From Piscinibacter sp943370595 (lineage in GTDB: Bacteria > Pseudomonadota > Gammaproteobacteria > Burkholderiales > Burkholderiaceae_C), in contig CALRRO020000010.1 of NCBI GenBank assembly GCA_943370595.1, positions 124,001 to 188,000 on the forward strand: a DNA stretch of 64,000 bases, read 5' to 3'. Both the position numbers and the translations under genes were made by a program. A model generated the notes under the pieces. The model saw nothing but the letters and a program-made list of their open reading frames with translations, had not been told where the DNA came from and did no database searches. This document shows positions 17,740-26,756 of this stretch, one piece after another; position 1 is the first letter of the stretch; each line of letters starts with the position of its first letter.

Positions 17740-19021
17740 GTGGTGTGTCGACGGTGCGCGGCACCAGCGACAGCCGCGCGGCGCGGAAGTGCTTCATCAC
17801 GATCACGGCCGTGGCCTCGACGTCCTCGGCCGTGTAGGCCCAGGCATCGCCCGGCGCCTGGTAGCAGCGCAGCACGCTGGCACGCAGCGCCTCGCCAGCC
17901 TCGGCATCGCCCTGGGCCGCCGCCACCTCGCGCAGCCGCTCGCCGAAGTTCGCCGGCGTGGCGTTCACCAGCGGTCGTGCGTCGGAGTAGAAGCTCGGCG
18001 CGAAGCAGATCACCCGCTCGCCACGCACCAGCGCTTCGAAGCCGACGGTGGAGTTGATGCACACGAAGATCGGTTCGGCACGGTGGAAGCGCGCCAGGTT
18101 GCCGCCGATCAGGTGGGCGCCCGCAGGCATGCGGTAATGCGTCGCGTCCATCGGGTGGCGCTTGAACAGCACGGGTGCGCCCGGCAGCACGCGCTGCACC
18201 TCGGCGGAGACGAAATCGATGAACTGCTGGTTGCCCGCGAAGGGCGAGTGCAGCACCAGCTGCGAATCGGTGGCCAGTTGCAGCGGCACGACGACCAGCG
18301 GCATGCCCGGGCCGCGGGGCACCGGCACGTTCTCGCCGTCGGCCAGGTGGTGCTCGGTGCGCCACTGCGCCCAGGCCAGCCGCAGGTAGGGGCCGATGGC
18401 ATAGCGCTTGTGCTGGATGCGGCCGCGATCGCGGTCGATCAGGCAGGCCAGCGCGTTGTGCAGGATGAAGCGGGCGAAGCGCGTGCGCAGCCAGGGCTCG
18501 ATCTCGCGGCGCGCCAGCGGGTCGTCCGCGGCCACGCCGGCCAGGCCCGGCAGCGCCTCGGCGCGCTGCAGGCTGAAGCGCGAGTTCAGGCCCAGCGTGC
18601 TCAGGCTCGAGGTGCTGTAGCGGAACGCACCACGTTCGAAGTACAGCACCACCACGCCGAGTTCGGCCGCCGCCAGCCGCGCCGCCACCGAGAACGGCCG
18701 CGCGTCGGAGAAGACGAGGCACAGCTCGATGCGCTCTTCGGTGAAGCGCTGGCGGAACCAGTCGACCGCGTGCGCGAACACCGACATCGAGCGCGCATCC
18801 TTCATCGGCGCCCAGGTGGCGTGGTCGAACTCGTGCGGCAGCTCGCGCAGGTGTTCGGACAGGCCGGGCTTCCAGACGATCGACCGGTCCTCGCCGGTGT
18901 ACAGCCGGTAGGCCGGTGACGACAGCAAGGCCACCACCTCGCCGCCGGTGCGCCGGGCAAGCGTGGCGGCGAGCGCACTGAAGTGCCCGCTGTAGGCCGG
19001 GTCGAGGTAGGCGATGTTCAT
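17705..19021 (-). CDS. kpsS: Capsular polysaccharide synthesis protein KpsS (first beta-Kdo transferase)
   Basis: KpsS transfers the first Kdo to the phosphatidylglycerol acceptor, starting the capsule linker that KpsC extends. The 438-residue protein carries the capsule-synthesis family pattern: an early SDARPFS segment, LFKRHPMDATHYR, and a late INSTVGFEALVRGERVICFAPSFYS block equivalent to the KpsC FEAL/GW region. It is the last gene of the long minus-strand run; its start overlaps the stop of the dehydratase gene by four bases. Its tail overlaps kpsC by 35 bases in a convergent arrangement. Confidence is high for the family and moderate for the exact KpsS role. Confidence 0.87.
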   Translation of the reverse strand: MNIAYLDPAYSGHFSALAATLARRTGGEVVALLSSPAYRLYTGEDRSIVWKPGLSEHLRELPHEFDHATWAPMKDARSMSVFAHAVDWFRQRFTEERIELCLVFSDARPFSVAARLAAAELGVVVLYFERGAFRYSTSSLSTLGLNSRFSLQRAEALPGLAGVAADDPLARREIEPWLRTRFARFILHNALACLIDRDRGRIQHKRYAIGPYLRLAWAQWRTEHHLADGENVPVPRGPGMPLVVVPLQLATDSQLVLHSPFAGNQQFIDFVSAEVQRVLPGAPVLFKRHPMDATHYRMPAGAHLIGGNLARFHRAEPIFVCINSTVGFEALVRGERVICFAPSFYSDARPLVNATPANFGERLREVAAAQGDAEAGEALRASVLRCYQAPGDAWAYTAEDVEATAVIVMKHFRAARLSLVPRTVDTPLRAAEAGHAIA

Positions 19022-20919
19022 CGGGCCCCGGATTGTGACACCGTGCTACCGGGCGTCGCTCCGTCCGGGTCGCGGTACTCGGGGATGGTGGCGGCGAGGC
19101 GACACTGAACCTCGGCGTCACCGGCCAGGGCGGTGGTGGCGGCCCAGTCGATCAACGCCAGCACCGGTTCGCTGGCGCCGGCCAGCCGGGCCAGGTGGAT
19201 GCTGGGCACGGTGGTCGGCAGCGTGGCGTCGGCGTCGGCCAGCAGCTCCTCGTAGAGCTTCTCGCCGGGGCGCAGGCCGGTGAAGCGGATCTCGATCTCG
19301 TCCGGCCCGTGGCCGGCCAGGCGGATCATCTCTCGCGCCAGGTCGACGATGCGCACCGGCTCGCCCATGTCGAGCACCAGCACCTGGCCGCTTTCGCCGA
19401 TCGCCGCGGCCTGCAGCACCAGGCGCGAGGCCTCGGTGATGGTCATGAAATAGCGAATGATGTCCGGGTGCGTCACGGTGACCGGGCCGCCGCGCTCGAT
19501 CTGCTCCTTGAACTTCGGGATCACGCTGCCGCTGGAGCCGAGCACGTTGCCGAAGCGCACGGCGATGAAGCGCGTGCCCGGGTGGCGAGCAGCCAGCGTG
19601 ACGATGGCCATCTCGGCGGCACGCTTGGTCGCCCCCATCACGTTGGTCGGGTTGACCGCCTTGTCGGTGCTGATCAGCACGAAGCGCTTCGCACCGCACT
19701 CGGCTGCCGCGCGCGCCGCCAGCCAGGTGCCCAGCGTGTTGTTGCGCAGCGCGGCCCAGGCGTTGTCCTGTTCCATCAACGGCACGTGCTTGTAGGCGGC
19801 AGCGTGGAACACCACGTCCGGCCGCCACTGCATGAAGCTGGCGCGCAGGTGTGGCTCGTCGCGCACGTCGCCGATCAGGCGCACCAGTTCGAGCCCGGGA
19901 AAGGCCTCGCCGAGCTCCTGCTCGATGCGGTAGAGGTTGTATTCGCCGAGTTCGTAGAGCACCAGCCGCGCCGGCCGGTAGCGTGCGATCTGCCGGCACA
20001 GCTCGCTGCCGATGCTGCCGCCGGCGCCGGTGACCAGCACCGTGCGGCCGGCCAGCACCTCGCCGATGCCGGCCTCGTCGAGCTGCACCGGCGCGCGGCC
20101 GAGCAGGTCTTCCGGCTCCATGTCGCGCAGCTGCTGGCGCATGCCCTCCTGCAGCTCGCGCGCGCTCGGCACGGTCAGCACCGGCAGGCGGGTGGGCAGC
20201 ACCAGGTCGACGGCGCGGCGGCGCTGCGCCGGCGTGGCGCTGGGCATCGCGATGACGAGGTGGGTGACGCCCAGCCGCGCGGCCTCGCCAGCCACCGCCG
20301 ACAGCGGCCCCAGCACCGGCACGCCGGCGATGCGGGCGCCCTGCTTGCCGGCATCGTCGTCGAGCAGACCGACGACCAGCCAGCCGTCGTGCTGGATGCC
20401 GGCGATCAACCGCCTCGCCGCGCCGCCGGCGCCGAGCACCAGGGCGCGGCGGATCTCGCCGCTGTTGCCGACGATGCGGCTGCGCAGGTGCTCGTAGAGC
20501 ATGCGGTAGCCGATGCGCACCAGCGTCAGCCCCATCAGGCTGATGAAGGGGTGCAGCGCCAGCACCGCGCGCGGCACCTTGGTGAGGCCGAGACCCATCA
20601 CCGCCGCTGCGCCGAGCACGCCGGCCACCACGCAGGCCAGCAGCAGGCGCTGGATGTCGCCGAAGCCGGAGAAGCGCCAGATGCCCCGCGGGATGCCGAA
20701 GGCCATGAAGACGACCAGGTACAGGCCGACCAATGCCAGCAGCACCCAGCCGTCGTAGTCGGGCCGCGCCGAGGTCCAGCGCTCGAAGCCAAGGCGGAAC
20801 AGGTAGGTCGCGTTCCAGGCCAGCGCGATGACCGCCGCGTCGACGAGCAGCGCGAACCACTGGCGGTGCGGGCGCATGCGCGCCAGCAGCCGCTCGAGCC
20901 CGATCCAGAACGACTTCAT
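19018..20919 (-). CDS. Membrane nucleoside-diphosphate-sugar 4,6-dehydratase (WbpM/PglF/CapD type)
   Basis: Converts UDP-GlcNAc (or a close relative) to the 4-keto-6-deoxy sugar. The 633-residue protein has about four N-terminal membrane helices (residues 15-135), a first nucleotide-binding region (LGAGGAARR) and a C-terminal SDR dehydratase domain beginning VTGAGGSIGSELCRQI (about residue 295). The active-site stretch STDKAVNPTNVMGATKR shows the Met-for-Tyr replacement known for the large WbpM-type dehydratases. GLRPGEKLYEELL near the end is also typical. Neighbouring DegT aminotransferase and acetyltransferase genes suggest a 4-amino-4,6-dideoxy product. It overlaps the sugar-transferase gene upstream by four bases. 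Confidence 0.92.
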   Translation of the reverse strand: MKSFWIGLERLLARMRPHRQWFALLVDAAVIALAWNATYLFRLGFERWTSARPDYDGWVLLALVGLYLVVFMAFGIPRGIWRFSGFGDIQRLLLACVVAGVLGAAAVMGLGLTKVPRAVLALHPFISLMGLTLVRIGYRMLYEHLRSRIVGNSGEIRRALVLGAGGAARRLIAGIQHDGWLVVGLLDDDAGKQGARIAGVPVLGPLSAVAGEAARLGVTHLVIAMPSATPAQRRRAVDLVLPTRLPVLTVPSARELQEGMRQQLRDMEPEDLLGRAPVQLDEAGIGEVLAGRTVLVTGAGGSIGSELCRQIARYRPARLVLYELGEYNLYRIEQELGEAFPGLELVRLIGDVRDEPHLRASFMQWRPDVVFHAAAYKHVPLMEQDNAWAALRNNTLGTWLAARAAAECGAKRFVLISTDKAVNPTNVMGATKRAAEMAIVTLAARHPGTRFIAVRFGNVLGSSGSVIPKFKEQIERGGPVTVTHPDIIRYFMTITEASRLVLQAAAIGESGQVLVLDMGEPVRIVDLAREMIRLAGHGPDEIEIRFTGLRPGEKLYEELLADADATLPTTVPSIHLARLAGASEPVLALIDWAATTALAGDAEVQCRLAATIPEYRDPDGATPGSTVSQSGAR

Positions 20920-21536
20920 GCGGCGCCCCGGCCGCCGAACACGCCTGAGAGCAGCACACCCAGCGTGCGCAGGATCAACCGGATGTCGGTGGCCAGCGAG
21001 GCCTGGTCGACGTAGGCCGCGGCCAGCTTCAGCTTGGCCGGCATCACCACCTCGACGTACTCACGCTCCGGGTCGGCGGCGCGGGCCAGCAGTTCGCTTT
21101 CCTGGCGGTACTCGAGCGAGGCGATGTCGGTGATGCCCGGCCGCACCGACAGCACCTTGTCGCGCAGCGCGGCCGGGTACATCGCCACGTAGCGTGGCAC
21201 CTCGGGCCGCGGGCCGACCAGGCTCATCGTGCCTTCGAGCACGTCGATCAGCTGTGCCAGTTCGTCGAGCTTCGTGCGGCGCAGCACCGCGCCGACGCGC
21301 GTGATGCGCGCATCCGCGCCGACGGTGATCTGCGCGCCCGCCGCGCCGTGCCGCATCGTGCGGAACTTGTGGATGCGGAAGGGCCGCCCGCCGCGGCCGA
21401 CCCGTTCCTGCCGGTAGAACACCGGCCCGGGCGAGTCGAGCCTGACGGCCAGCGCGATCAGCAGGAGCAGTGGCGACAGCAGCAGCAGGCCGAGGCCGGC
21501 GACGGCGAGGTCGAACATCCGCTTGGCCATCGGCAA
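20916..21536 (-). CDS. Initiating phosphoglycosyl transferase (PglC-type sugar transferase)
   Basis: Transfers a sugar-1-phosphate from a UDP-sugar to undecaprenyl phosphate, starting lipid-linked glycan assembly at the inner membrane. At 206 residues it is the minimal, monotopic PglC/WbaP-catalytic form with one N-terminal hydrophobic re-entrant segment (AVAGLGLLLLSPLLLLIALA). Family hallmarks are GPVFYRQERVGRGG, FRIHKFRTM, the catalytic Asp-Glu in TKLDELAQLIDVL, and SLVGPRPE. Adjacent to the dehydratase, it probably initiates with the diamino or 4-amino-6-deoxy sugar made by the cluster, as PglC does; that specificity is inference. Confidence 0.92.
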   Translation of the reverse strand: MPMAKRMFDLAVAGLGLLLLSPLLLLIALAVRLDSPGPVFYRQERVGRGGRPFRIHKFRTMRHGAAGAQITVGADARITRVGAVLRRTKLDELAQLIDVLEGTMSLVGPRPEVPRYVAMYPAALRDKVLSVRPGITDIASLEYRQESELLARAADPEREYVEVVMPAKLKLAAAYVDQASLATDIRLILRTLGVLLSGVFGGRGAA

Positions 21537-21551
21537 CCCATCCGCGGAAGG

Positions 21552-22535
21552 TCAGATGACCTTGGCGCGCATCAGGTCGTTGGAGTTCAGCGCGCCGACC
21601 AGCAGGCCCTCGGCGTCGACCACCAGCACGCTGGTGATGCGGTGCTTCTCCATCAGGTCGGCGGCCTCGACGGCCAGCGCATCGGCACGCACGGTGCGCG
21701 GGCCGGCGTGCATCACGTCGCCGGCACGCAGGTCGCGCAGGTCGCGGCCGGCCTCGATCAGGCGGCGCAGGTCGCCGTCGGTGAAGATGCCGGCGATGCG
21801 GCCCTGCGCATCGGCCACCGCGGTGGCGCCCAGTCCCTTGCGCGTCATCTCGCGCATGGTGTCGACGAGGCCGGTGTCGGGCGCGACACACGGCACGTCG
21901 TCGCCGCTGCGCATCACGTCATGCACATGGGTCAGCAGGCGGCGGCCGAGCGAACCGCCCGGGTGCGAGCGGGCGAAGTCTTCCTCGCGGAAGCCGCGCG
22001 CGTCGAGCAGCGCGACGGACAGCGCGTCGCCCAGCGCCATCTGCGCCGTCGTGCTGGCCGTGGGCGCCAGGTTCAGCGGGCAGGCCTCCTGGTCGACGGC
22101 GCTGGACAGCACGATGTCGGCATGCCGCGCCAGCGTGCTCTCCGGCTTGCCGGTCATCGCGATGGTCGTCACCGACAGGCGCTTGATCGCCGGCAGGATG
22201 GCGGCGAGTTCGTCGCTTTCGCCGGAGTTGGAGATCGCCAGCACCACGTCGCCCGGCGTGACCATGCCCAGGTCGCCATGGCTGGCCTCGGCCGGGTGAA
22301 CGAACATCGCCGGCGTGCCGGTGGAGGCCAGCGTCGCGGCGATCTTGCGGCCCACGTGGCCGCTCTTGCCCATGCCCATCACCACCACGCGGCCGCTGCA
22401 GGCCAGCATCGCGGCCACGGCAGCGACGAAGCTGTCGCCCTGCCGCTGCTTGAGGCCGAGCAGCGCGGCGGCTTCGATGTCGAAGGTCTGGCGCGCGAGT
22501 TCGAGAATGCGCTCGGGGTCGAGGCGATCGGACAT
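21552..22535 (-). CDS. kdsD: D-arabinose-5-phosphate isomerase (KpsF/KdsD)
   Basis: Interconverts ribulose-5-phosphate and arabinose-5-phosphate, the first committed step to Kdo. The 327-residue protein has an N-terminal SIS domain (VMGMGKSGHVGRKIAATLASTG, HPAEASHGDLG, AISNSGESDE) and two C-terminal CBS domains (about residues 205-325), the complete KdsD/KpsF architecture. In this locus it most likely acts as the capsule paralogue (KpsF) that boosts Kdo supply for KpsC and KpsS. The gene sits 15 bases upstream of the sugar transferase gene on the same strand. Confidence 0.94.
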   Translation of the reverse strand: MSDRLDPERILELARQTFDIEAAALLGLKQRQGDSFVAAVAAMLACSGRVVVMGMGKSGHVGRKIAATLASTGTPAMFVHPAEASHGDLGMVTPGDVVLAISNSGESDELAAILPAIKRLSVTTIAMTGKPESTLARHADIVLSSAVDQEACPLNLAPTASTTAQMALGDALSVALLDARGFREEDFARSHPGGSLGRRLLTHVHDVMRSGDDVPCVAPDTGLVDTMREMTRKGLGATAVADAQGRIAGIFTDGDLRRLIEAGRDLRDLRAGDVMHAGPRTVRADALAVEAADLMEKHRITSVLVVDAEGLLVGALNSNDLMRAKVI

Positions 22536-22568
22536 GCCGTGCTGCAGGGAGCGGAAGAACCGGCGATT

Positions 22569-23744
22569 CTAGGCGCCGAGGATGCGCCGGGCAGCCGCCG
22601 CCACCCGGGCCACGTCGGCCTCGGTCATGCGCGAGTACATCGGCAGGCTGAGCATGCGTTCGTAGGCGTGCTGGCTGTGCGGGAAGTCAGCCGCCTTCAG
22701 GGCGTAACGGTCGCGCCAGTAGGGCTGCAGGTGCAGCGGGATGTAGTGCACGCTGCAGCCGATGCCGGCAGCGAAGAGTTGCTCGATGAACTGGTCTCGC
22801 GTGACCGGCGTGGTGTCGGACAGGCGCACCACGTACAGGTGCCAGGAGTGCAGCTCGCCGGCCGGCGGCTGCGGCGGCAGCACCAGGGGCAGCCCGGCCA
22901 GCGCTTCGCCGTAGGCCGTGGCGAGGGCCTGGCGCTTCGCCTGGAACTCGCGCGCGCGCTTCAGCTGGTGAATGCCGAGTGCCGAGGCGATGTCGGTCAG
23001 GTTGTACTTGAAGCCGGGCGCGACGATCTCGTAGTACCAGCTCGGCACGGTCGCGGTGAAGCGGTCGAAGGCATCGCGGCTGATGCCGTGCAGGCGCATC
23101 ACCTGGATGCGTTTGGCGAGGGCCTCGTCACGCGTGACCACCATGCCGCCTTCGCCGGTGGTGATGGTCTTGTTGGCGTAGAAGCTGAAGACCGTGGCAT
23201 CGGTGTCCAGCGTGCCGATCAGTCGGCCCTCGCAGGTGGTCGGCAGCGCATGGGCTGCATCCTCGACGATCTTCAGGCCGTGCCGTTTGGCCAGCGGCAC
23301 GAGCCGCGACATGTCGGCCGAGAGGCCCGCGTAGTGCACCGGGATCACCGCCTTCGTGCGCGGCGTGATCGCGCGCTCGACGGCATCCACATCGATGCAC
23401 AGCGTGGCCGGGTCGATGTCGACCAGCACCACGTCGGCGCCGAGGTAGCGCACCACCTCGGCCGTGGCGGTGAAGGTGTGCGTCGTGGTGATGACCTCGT
23501 CGCCGGGGCCGATGCCCACCGCTTCAAGTGCCAGGTGCAACCCGGCCGTGGCCGAGTTGACGGCCATCGCGTGCAGCCCCGGCTCGCCGAGCCAGGCGGC
23601 GAAGTCCTGCTCGAAGCGGCGCGTCTTCGGTCCGGTGGTGACCCAGCCGGAGCGCAGGGTGTCGACCACCTCGGCGATCTCGGCCTCGCCGATCTCGGGC
23701 AGCGCGAAGGGCAGGAAAGGCAGCTGGGGGGTGTCGTCGCTCAT
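22569..23744 (-). CDS. DegT/DnrJ/EryC1/StrS sugar aminotransferase
   Basis: PLP-dependent transaminase acting on a keto sugar nucleotide. The 391-residue protein has SGWVTTGPKTRRFE near the start, HTFTATAEVV, EDAAHALPTTC and the PLP lysine in FSFYANKTITTGEGG. These features are close to PseC/PglE/ArnB-type enzymes that aminate UDP-4-keto-6-deoxy sugars. Lying next to kdsD and two genes from the dehydratase, it is the best candidate for the C4 amination of the dehydratase product. The start at 23744 begins MSDDTPQLPFLPFALP and overlaps the methyltransferase stop by four bases; the upstream in-frame stretch is a shadow of that gene. Confidence 0.9.
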   Translation of the reverse strand: MSDDTPQLPFLPFALPEIGEAEIAEVVDTLRSGWVTTGPKTRRFEQDFAAWLGEPGLHAMAVNSATAGLHLALEAVGIGPGDEVITTTHTFTATAEVVRYLGADVVLVDIDPATLCIDVDAVERAITPRTKAVIPVHYAGLSADMSRLVPLAKRHGLKIVEDAAHALPTTCEGRLIGTLDTDATVFSFYANKTITTGEGGMVVTRDEALAKRIQVMRLHGISRDAFDRFTATVPSWYYEIVAPGFKYNLTDIASALGIHQLKRAREFQAKRQALATAYGEALAGLPLVLPPQPPAGELHSWHLYVVRLSDTTPVTRDQFIEQLFAAGIGCSVHYIPLHLQPYWRDRYALKAADFPHSQHAYERMLSLPMYSRMTEADVARVAAAARRILGA

Positions 23745-24439
23745 GGCGCGGGCTTGGCGATCCAGGCCAGCACATGCGTGCGCAGCACCGGAAGGGTGTT
23801 GAAGACAGTGTAGAGGGCCGGGTGCAGCCGCACGACACGCCGGGCGATCGGCGGCGCCAGGGTCACGCGCTGCGCGTCGATGCGCCCCTGCGGGAACAAC
23901 CGCTGCACGCGCGCGAGCGGCATGCCGCGCACGTCGCGGTTGGCCGGGTTGTCGACGGTGAAGTCGTACCAGAGCACCGCCCCGCCGGGGCGCAGCCAGC
24001 GCCACATCGTGTCGGCCAGGCTCTGCTGGGAGTTGTCGTCGAGCAGCGAGCTGAACACGGTGGAGACGAAGACGACGTCCTGCGAGCCATCCGGCAGCGC
24101 GAGTGCGCAGGCGTCCCCACCATGCAGCACGAGCGAGGCCGGCAGCACGGCACGTGCCTGCGCCAGGCGCTCGGGCAGCAGTTCGGCGCCCTGCAGGTGC
24201 TCCGGCTTCAGCCCGAGGCGCAGCAGTTCGAGCAGGTTGCCGCCGCTGCCGCAGCCGACCTCGATCAGGCGCAGCGCCGAGAGGTCGCCGATGCCGTGAC
24301 GCAGCAGCAGCCGACGCATCGCCCGCTGGCGCTCCTGCACGGTGGCCAGCACGTCGGCGCGCAGCAGGCTGTAGCGCGGGTCGGCCGCCTCACGCTTCGC
24401 GTAACGTGCGGCGACGGCGTCGGTCTCGTCACCGCTCAT
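23741..24439 (-). CDS. Class I SAM-dependent methyltransferase
   Basis: A 232-residue methyltransferase with the SAM-binding glycine loop LIEVGCGSGGNLLELL (about residues 57-72), an acidic strand-2 motif, a DVVFVSTVFSSL strand 4 and WLRPGGAVLWYDF. The substrate cannot be read from sequence. Four-base overlaps with the flanking aminotransferase and glycosyltransferase genes place it in the glycan operon, where it may O- or N-methylate a sugar or a nucleotide-sugar intermediate. No signal or membrane segment is seen, so it acts in the cytoplasm. Confidence 0.85.
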   Translation of the reverse strand: MSGDETDAVAARYAKREAADPRYSLLRADVLATVQERQRAMRRLLLRHGIGDLSALRLIEVGCGSGGNLLELLRLGLKPEHLQGAELLPERLAQARAVLPASLVLHGGDACALALPDGSQDVVFVSTVFSSLLDDNSQQSLADTMWRWLRPGGAVLWYDFTVDNPANRDVRGMPLARVQRLFPQGRIDAQRVTLAPPIARRVVRLHPALYTVFNTLPVLRTHVLAWIAKPAP

Positions 24440-25653
24440 GCCACGGCCTCCAGGAACTTGCGCGCCAGCACCGGGTAGGTGTGGTGCGCCAGCACGAACT
24501 GCCGCCCGCGCTCGCCCATCGCGCGGCGTGCGCCGGGCGAGAGCGCGGCCAGCTGGCGCAGCCCCTGCACCACCGCGTCGGGCGACTCCGGCGCCACGGT
24601 CAGCCCGCAGCCGGCCTCGGCCACCGGGTCGTTGCCGGCCTCGACCGCATGCAGCACCGGCACGCCGGCCATCATGTAGTCCATCAGCTTGTTCGGCGCG
24701 ATGCCGAAGCGGTACAGCGGCTGGCGCTTCCAGCCGATGTAGGCGATGTCGGCCTGGGCCAGCAGCGTCGGGATCTGCGCCTTCGGAATGGGCGAGAACA
24801 TCACCAGGTTCGCCAGGCCTTCATCGGCCACGCGGGCCAGCAGCCGCTTCTTCTCGTGGCCGTCGCCGACGAGCACGAAGGCGAATGGCGCATCACGCAG
24901 GCGCGCGGCGGCATCGAGCAGCACGTCCAGCGCATTGGGTTCGCCGTGCGAGCCGGCGTAGACCACCACCTGGCGGCCGGCGCGCTGCTGCGTGGCGATG
25001 TGGTCGGCCAGGTCGGCCGCCAGCGGCTCGCCAGGCGCCTGCCATTCAGCCGGGTCGATGCCGTTCGGAACGATGTGCAGCTTGCGCAGGTCGAGGCCGT
25101 GTTCGGCCAGGTGGGCGGCCACCTTGGGCAGCATCGACACCACCCGGTCGGCATCACGGCAGGCGTCGTTCTCGGCTTTCTGGCACAGCAGGATGAACGG
25201 ATGCCAGCGCGACATGCCGGAGAGCTCGATCGGCGAGGCGGGCCAGAGGTCGTGGATCTCGTGCACCAGCCGCGCGTGGGCACGGCGGGCGATGCGCCGC
25301 GCCACCCAGAGGTCCATCGGGTAGGTGCTGGAGGCGATCACCACGTCGGGCTGGAAGGCGGCGGCCCAGTGGTCGGCCTGCCGCCACAGCTGCTTCAGGA
25401 AGGCCCAGATGTTGAGCACGCGGCCGACGCCGTTGCCTTGGTACTCCGGCGTGGCGATCCAGCGATAGGCGATGCCGTCGATGTTGTCGTCCCCGTCGTG
25501 GGCCGGCTGGTGGCTGCGCACGTGCGAGAAGGTCGCCGCGACGATCTCCACCCGGTGGCCGAGCTTCACCCACTCGCGGGCGAGGTAGTACGGGCGGTAC
25601 TCCATGCCGTGGCGCGGCGAGCCGGCGTAGTGATTGATGAGCAGGATGTTCAT
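24436..25653 (-). CDS. Glycosyltransferase family 4 protein (WbuB-like)
   Basis: A 405-residue GT-B glycosyltransferase that begins MNILLINHYAGSP with a substrate loop HGMEYRPYYLAREW and contains EIHDLWPASPIELSG, PNGIDPAEW, VYAGSHGEPNALDVLL and a late GIAPNKLMDYMMAG block with the donor-binding region. The pattern is that of the WbuB/WcaI-like GT4 transferases that often act on amino-deoxy sugars in O-antigen clusters. The true start is the ATG at 25653; the open frame continuing to 27186 is a shadow. It overlaps the upstream GT4 gene by four bases. Confidence 0.9.
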   Translation of the reverse strand: MNILLINHYAGSPRHGMEYRPYYLAREWVKLGHRVEIVAATFSHVRSHQPAHDGDDNIDGIAYRWIATPEYQGNGVGRVLNIWAFLKQLWRQADHWAAAFQPDVVIASSTYPMDLWVARRIARRAHARLVHEIHDLWPASPIELSGMSRWHPFILLCQKAENDACRDADRVVSMLPKVAAHLAEHGLDLRKLHIVPNGIDPAEWQAPGEPLAADLADHIATQQRAGRQVVVYAGSHGEPNALDVLLDAAARLRDAPFAFVLVGDGHEKKRLLARVADEGLANLVMFSPIPKAQIPTLLAQADIAYIGWKRQPLYRFGIAPNKLMDYMMAGVPVLHAVEAGNDPVAEAGCGLTVAPESPDAVVQGLRQLAALSPGARRAMGERGRQFVLAHHTYPVLARKFLEAVA

Positions 25654-26756
25654 CGCAGCAGGTCGGCGTAGAGGGTCAGCAGCGCCGCCTCCGCGCTGCT
25701 CCAGCGGTAGTGGGCCTGCACCGCCACGCGGCCCGCCTCGCCCATGGCATGCACGGTCTGCGGCGCATCGACGATCTCGCGGATCGCCGCGGCGATGGCA
25801 TGCACGTCGGTCGGGTCGATGCATCGGCCGCAACCGTGGCGCTCGACGATGCCCTTCCACAGCGGGAAGTCGGACGCGATCACCGGCAGCCCGGCGGACA
25901 TGTACTCGAACATCTTGATCGGCAGCGCGTCGAGGTAGCTCGGCATCGGCAGCAGCGTGACCAGCCCGGCGCTGGCACGGGCCATCACCTGGCGCACCTC
26001 GTCGCGCCCCACGTGACCCAGATGATCGACTTGCGCCCAGCCGGGCTCGGCGGCGAGCGCCGCCTCCAGCACCGCGTCCTCGATGCGGCCGGCCAGCAGC
26101 AGCCTCACGCCGGGCAGCTTCGCGATCGCCCGCACCATCTGCAAGGCGCCGCGCGTGCGCGTGATGCCGCCGACGTAGCAGACCGCCCGCTCGCGCGGCA
26201 GCGGCGCGGCCGGCGGTGCCAGCTCTTCGGGGAAGGGATAGTTCGCCACCACCACGCTGCGTTGCGCCACCGACGCGAAGCGCTCGGCGATGTGCGGCGT
26301 GGCCGCCACCACGGCGGCCAGCCGCCGCACGCGGGCGTTCTCGTAGACCTCGAAGCCGCGCGACACCACGCCGCGCATCCATGGCCGAATCCACTGCTTG
26401 GTGAGGATCTGCCGCGGCACATCCTCGTGGGCGTCGTAGATCGCCGGCACGCCATTGCGCTGCATCGCTGAGGCCAGCGGCAGCAGCTCGGGGTCGTGCA
26501 CGTGCACCAGGGCCGGCTTCAGTTCGCGCACCGCGGCCAGCGCACGCGCCGGCTGCACGCGCATGCGTGCGAGGCGACCGGCCGGCCGCAGGCCGATGTC
26601 GACGATGCGCACACCGTCGACCGTTGCGTCGCCCAGCCCGTCGCCGACCACCTGCACCACCTCGTAGCCGGCCCGGGCCAGCGACACGCATTCCTTGCGG
26701 AAGATGCGGATGTCGTCGCGCGGGTGGACCGTCGTGACGTGAACCACCCGCGTCAT
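25650..26756 (-). CDS. Glycosyltransferase family 4 protein
   Basis: A 368-residue GT-B enzyme starting MTRVVHVTTVHPRDDIRIF. It shows LVHVHDPELLPLA and IYDAHEDVPRQIL in the acceptor half and VCYVGGITRTRGALQMV, then KMFEYMSAGLPVIASDFPLWK, in the donor half, with the second E of the EX7E-like element present as FEYMSAGLP. Donor and acceptor are unknown. The ATG at 26756 overlaps the asnB stop by four bases and was chosen over an upstream in-frame ATG that lies inside asnB. Part of the long minus-strand glycan operon. Confidence 0.9.
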   Translation of the reverse strand: MTRVVHVTTVHPRDDIRIFRKECVSLARAGYEVVQVVGDGLGDATVDGVRIVDIGLRPAGRLARMRVQPARALAAVRELKPALVHVHDPELLPLASAMQRNGVPAIYDAHEDVPRQILTKQWIRPWMRGVVSRGFEVYENARVRRLAAVVAATPHIAERFASVAQRSVVVANYPFPEELAPPAAPLPRERAVCYVGGITRTRGALQMVRAIAKLPGVRLLLAGRIEDAVLEAALAAEPGWAQVDHLGHVGRDEVRQVMARASAGLVTLLPMPSYLDALPIKMFEYMSAGLPVIASDFPLWKGIVERHGCGRCIDPTDVHAIAAAIREIVDAPQTVHAMGEAGRVAVQAHYRWSSAEAALLTLYADLLR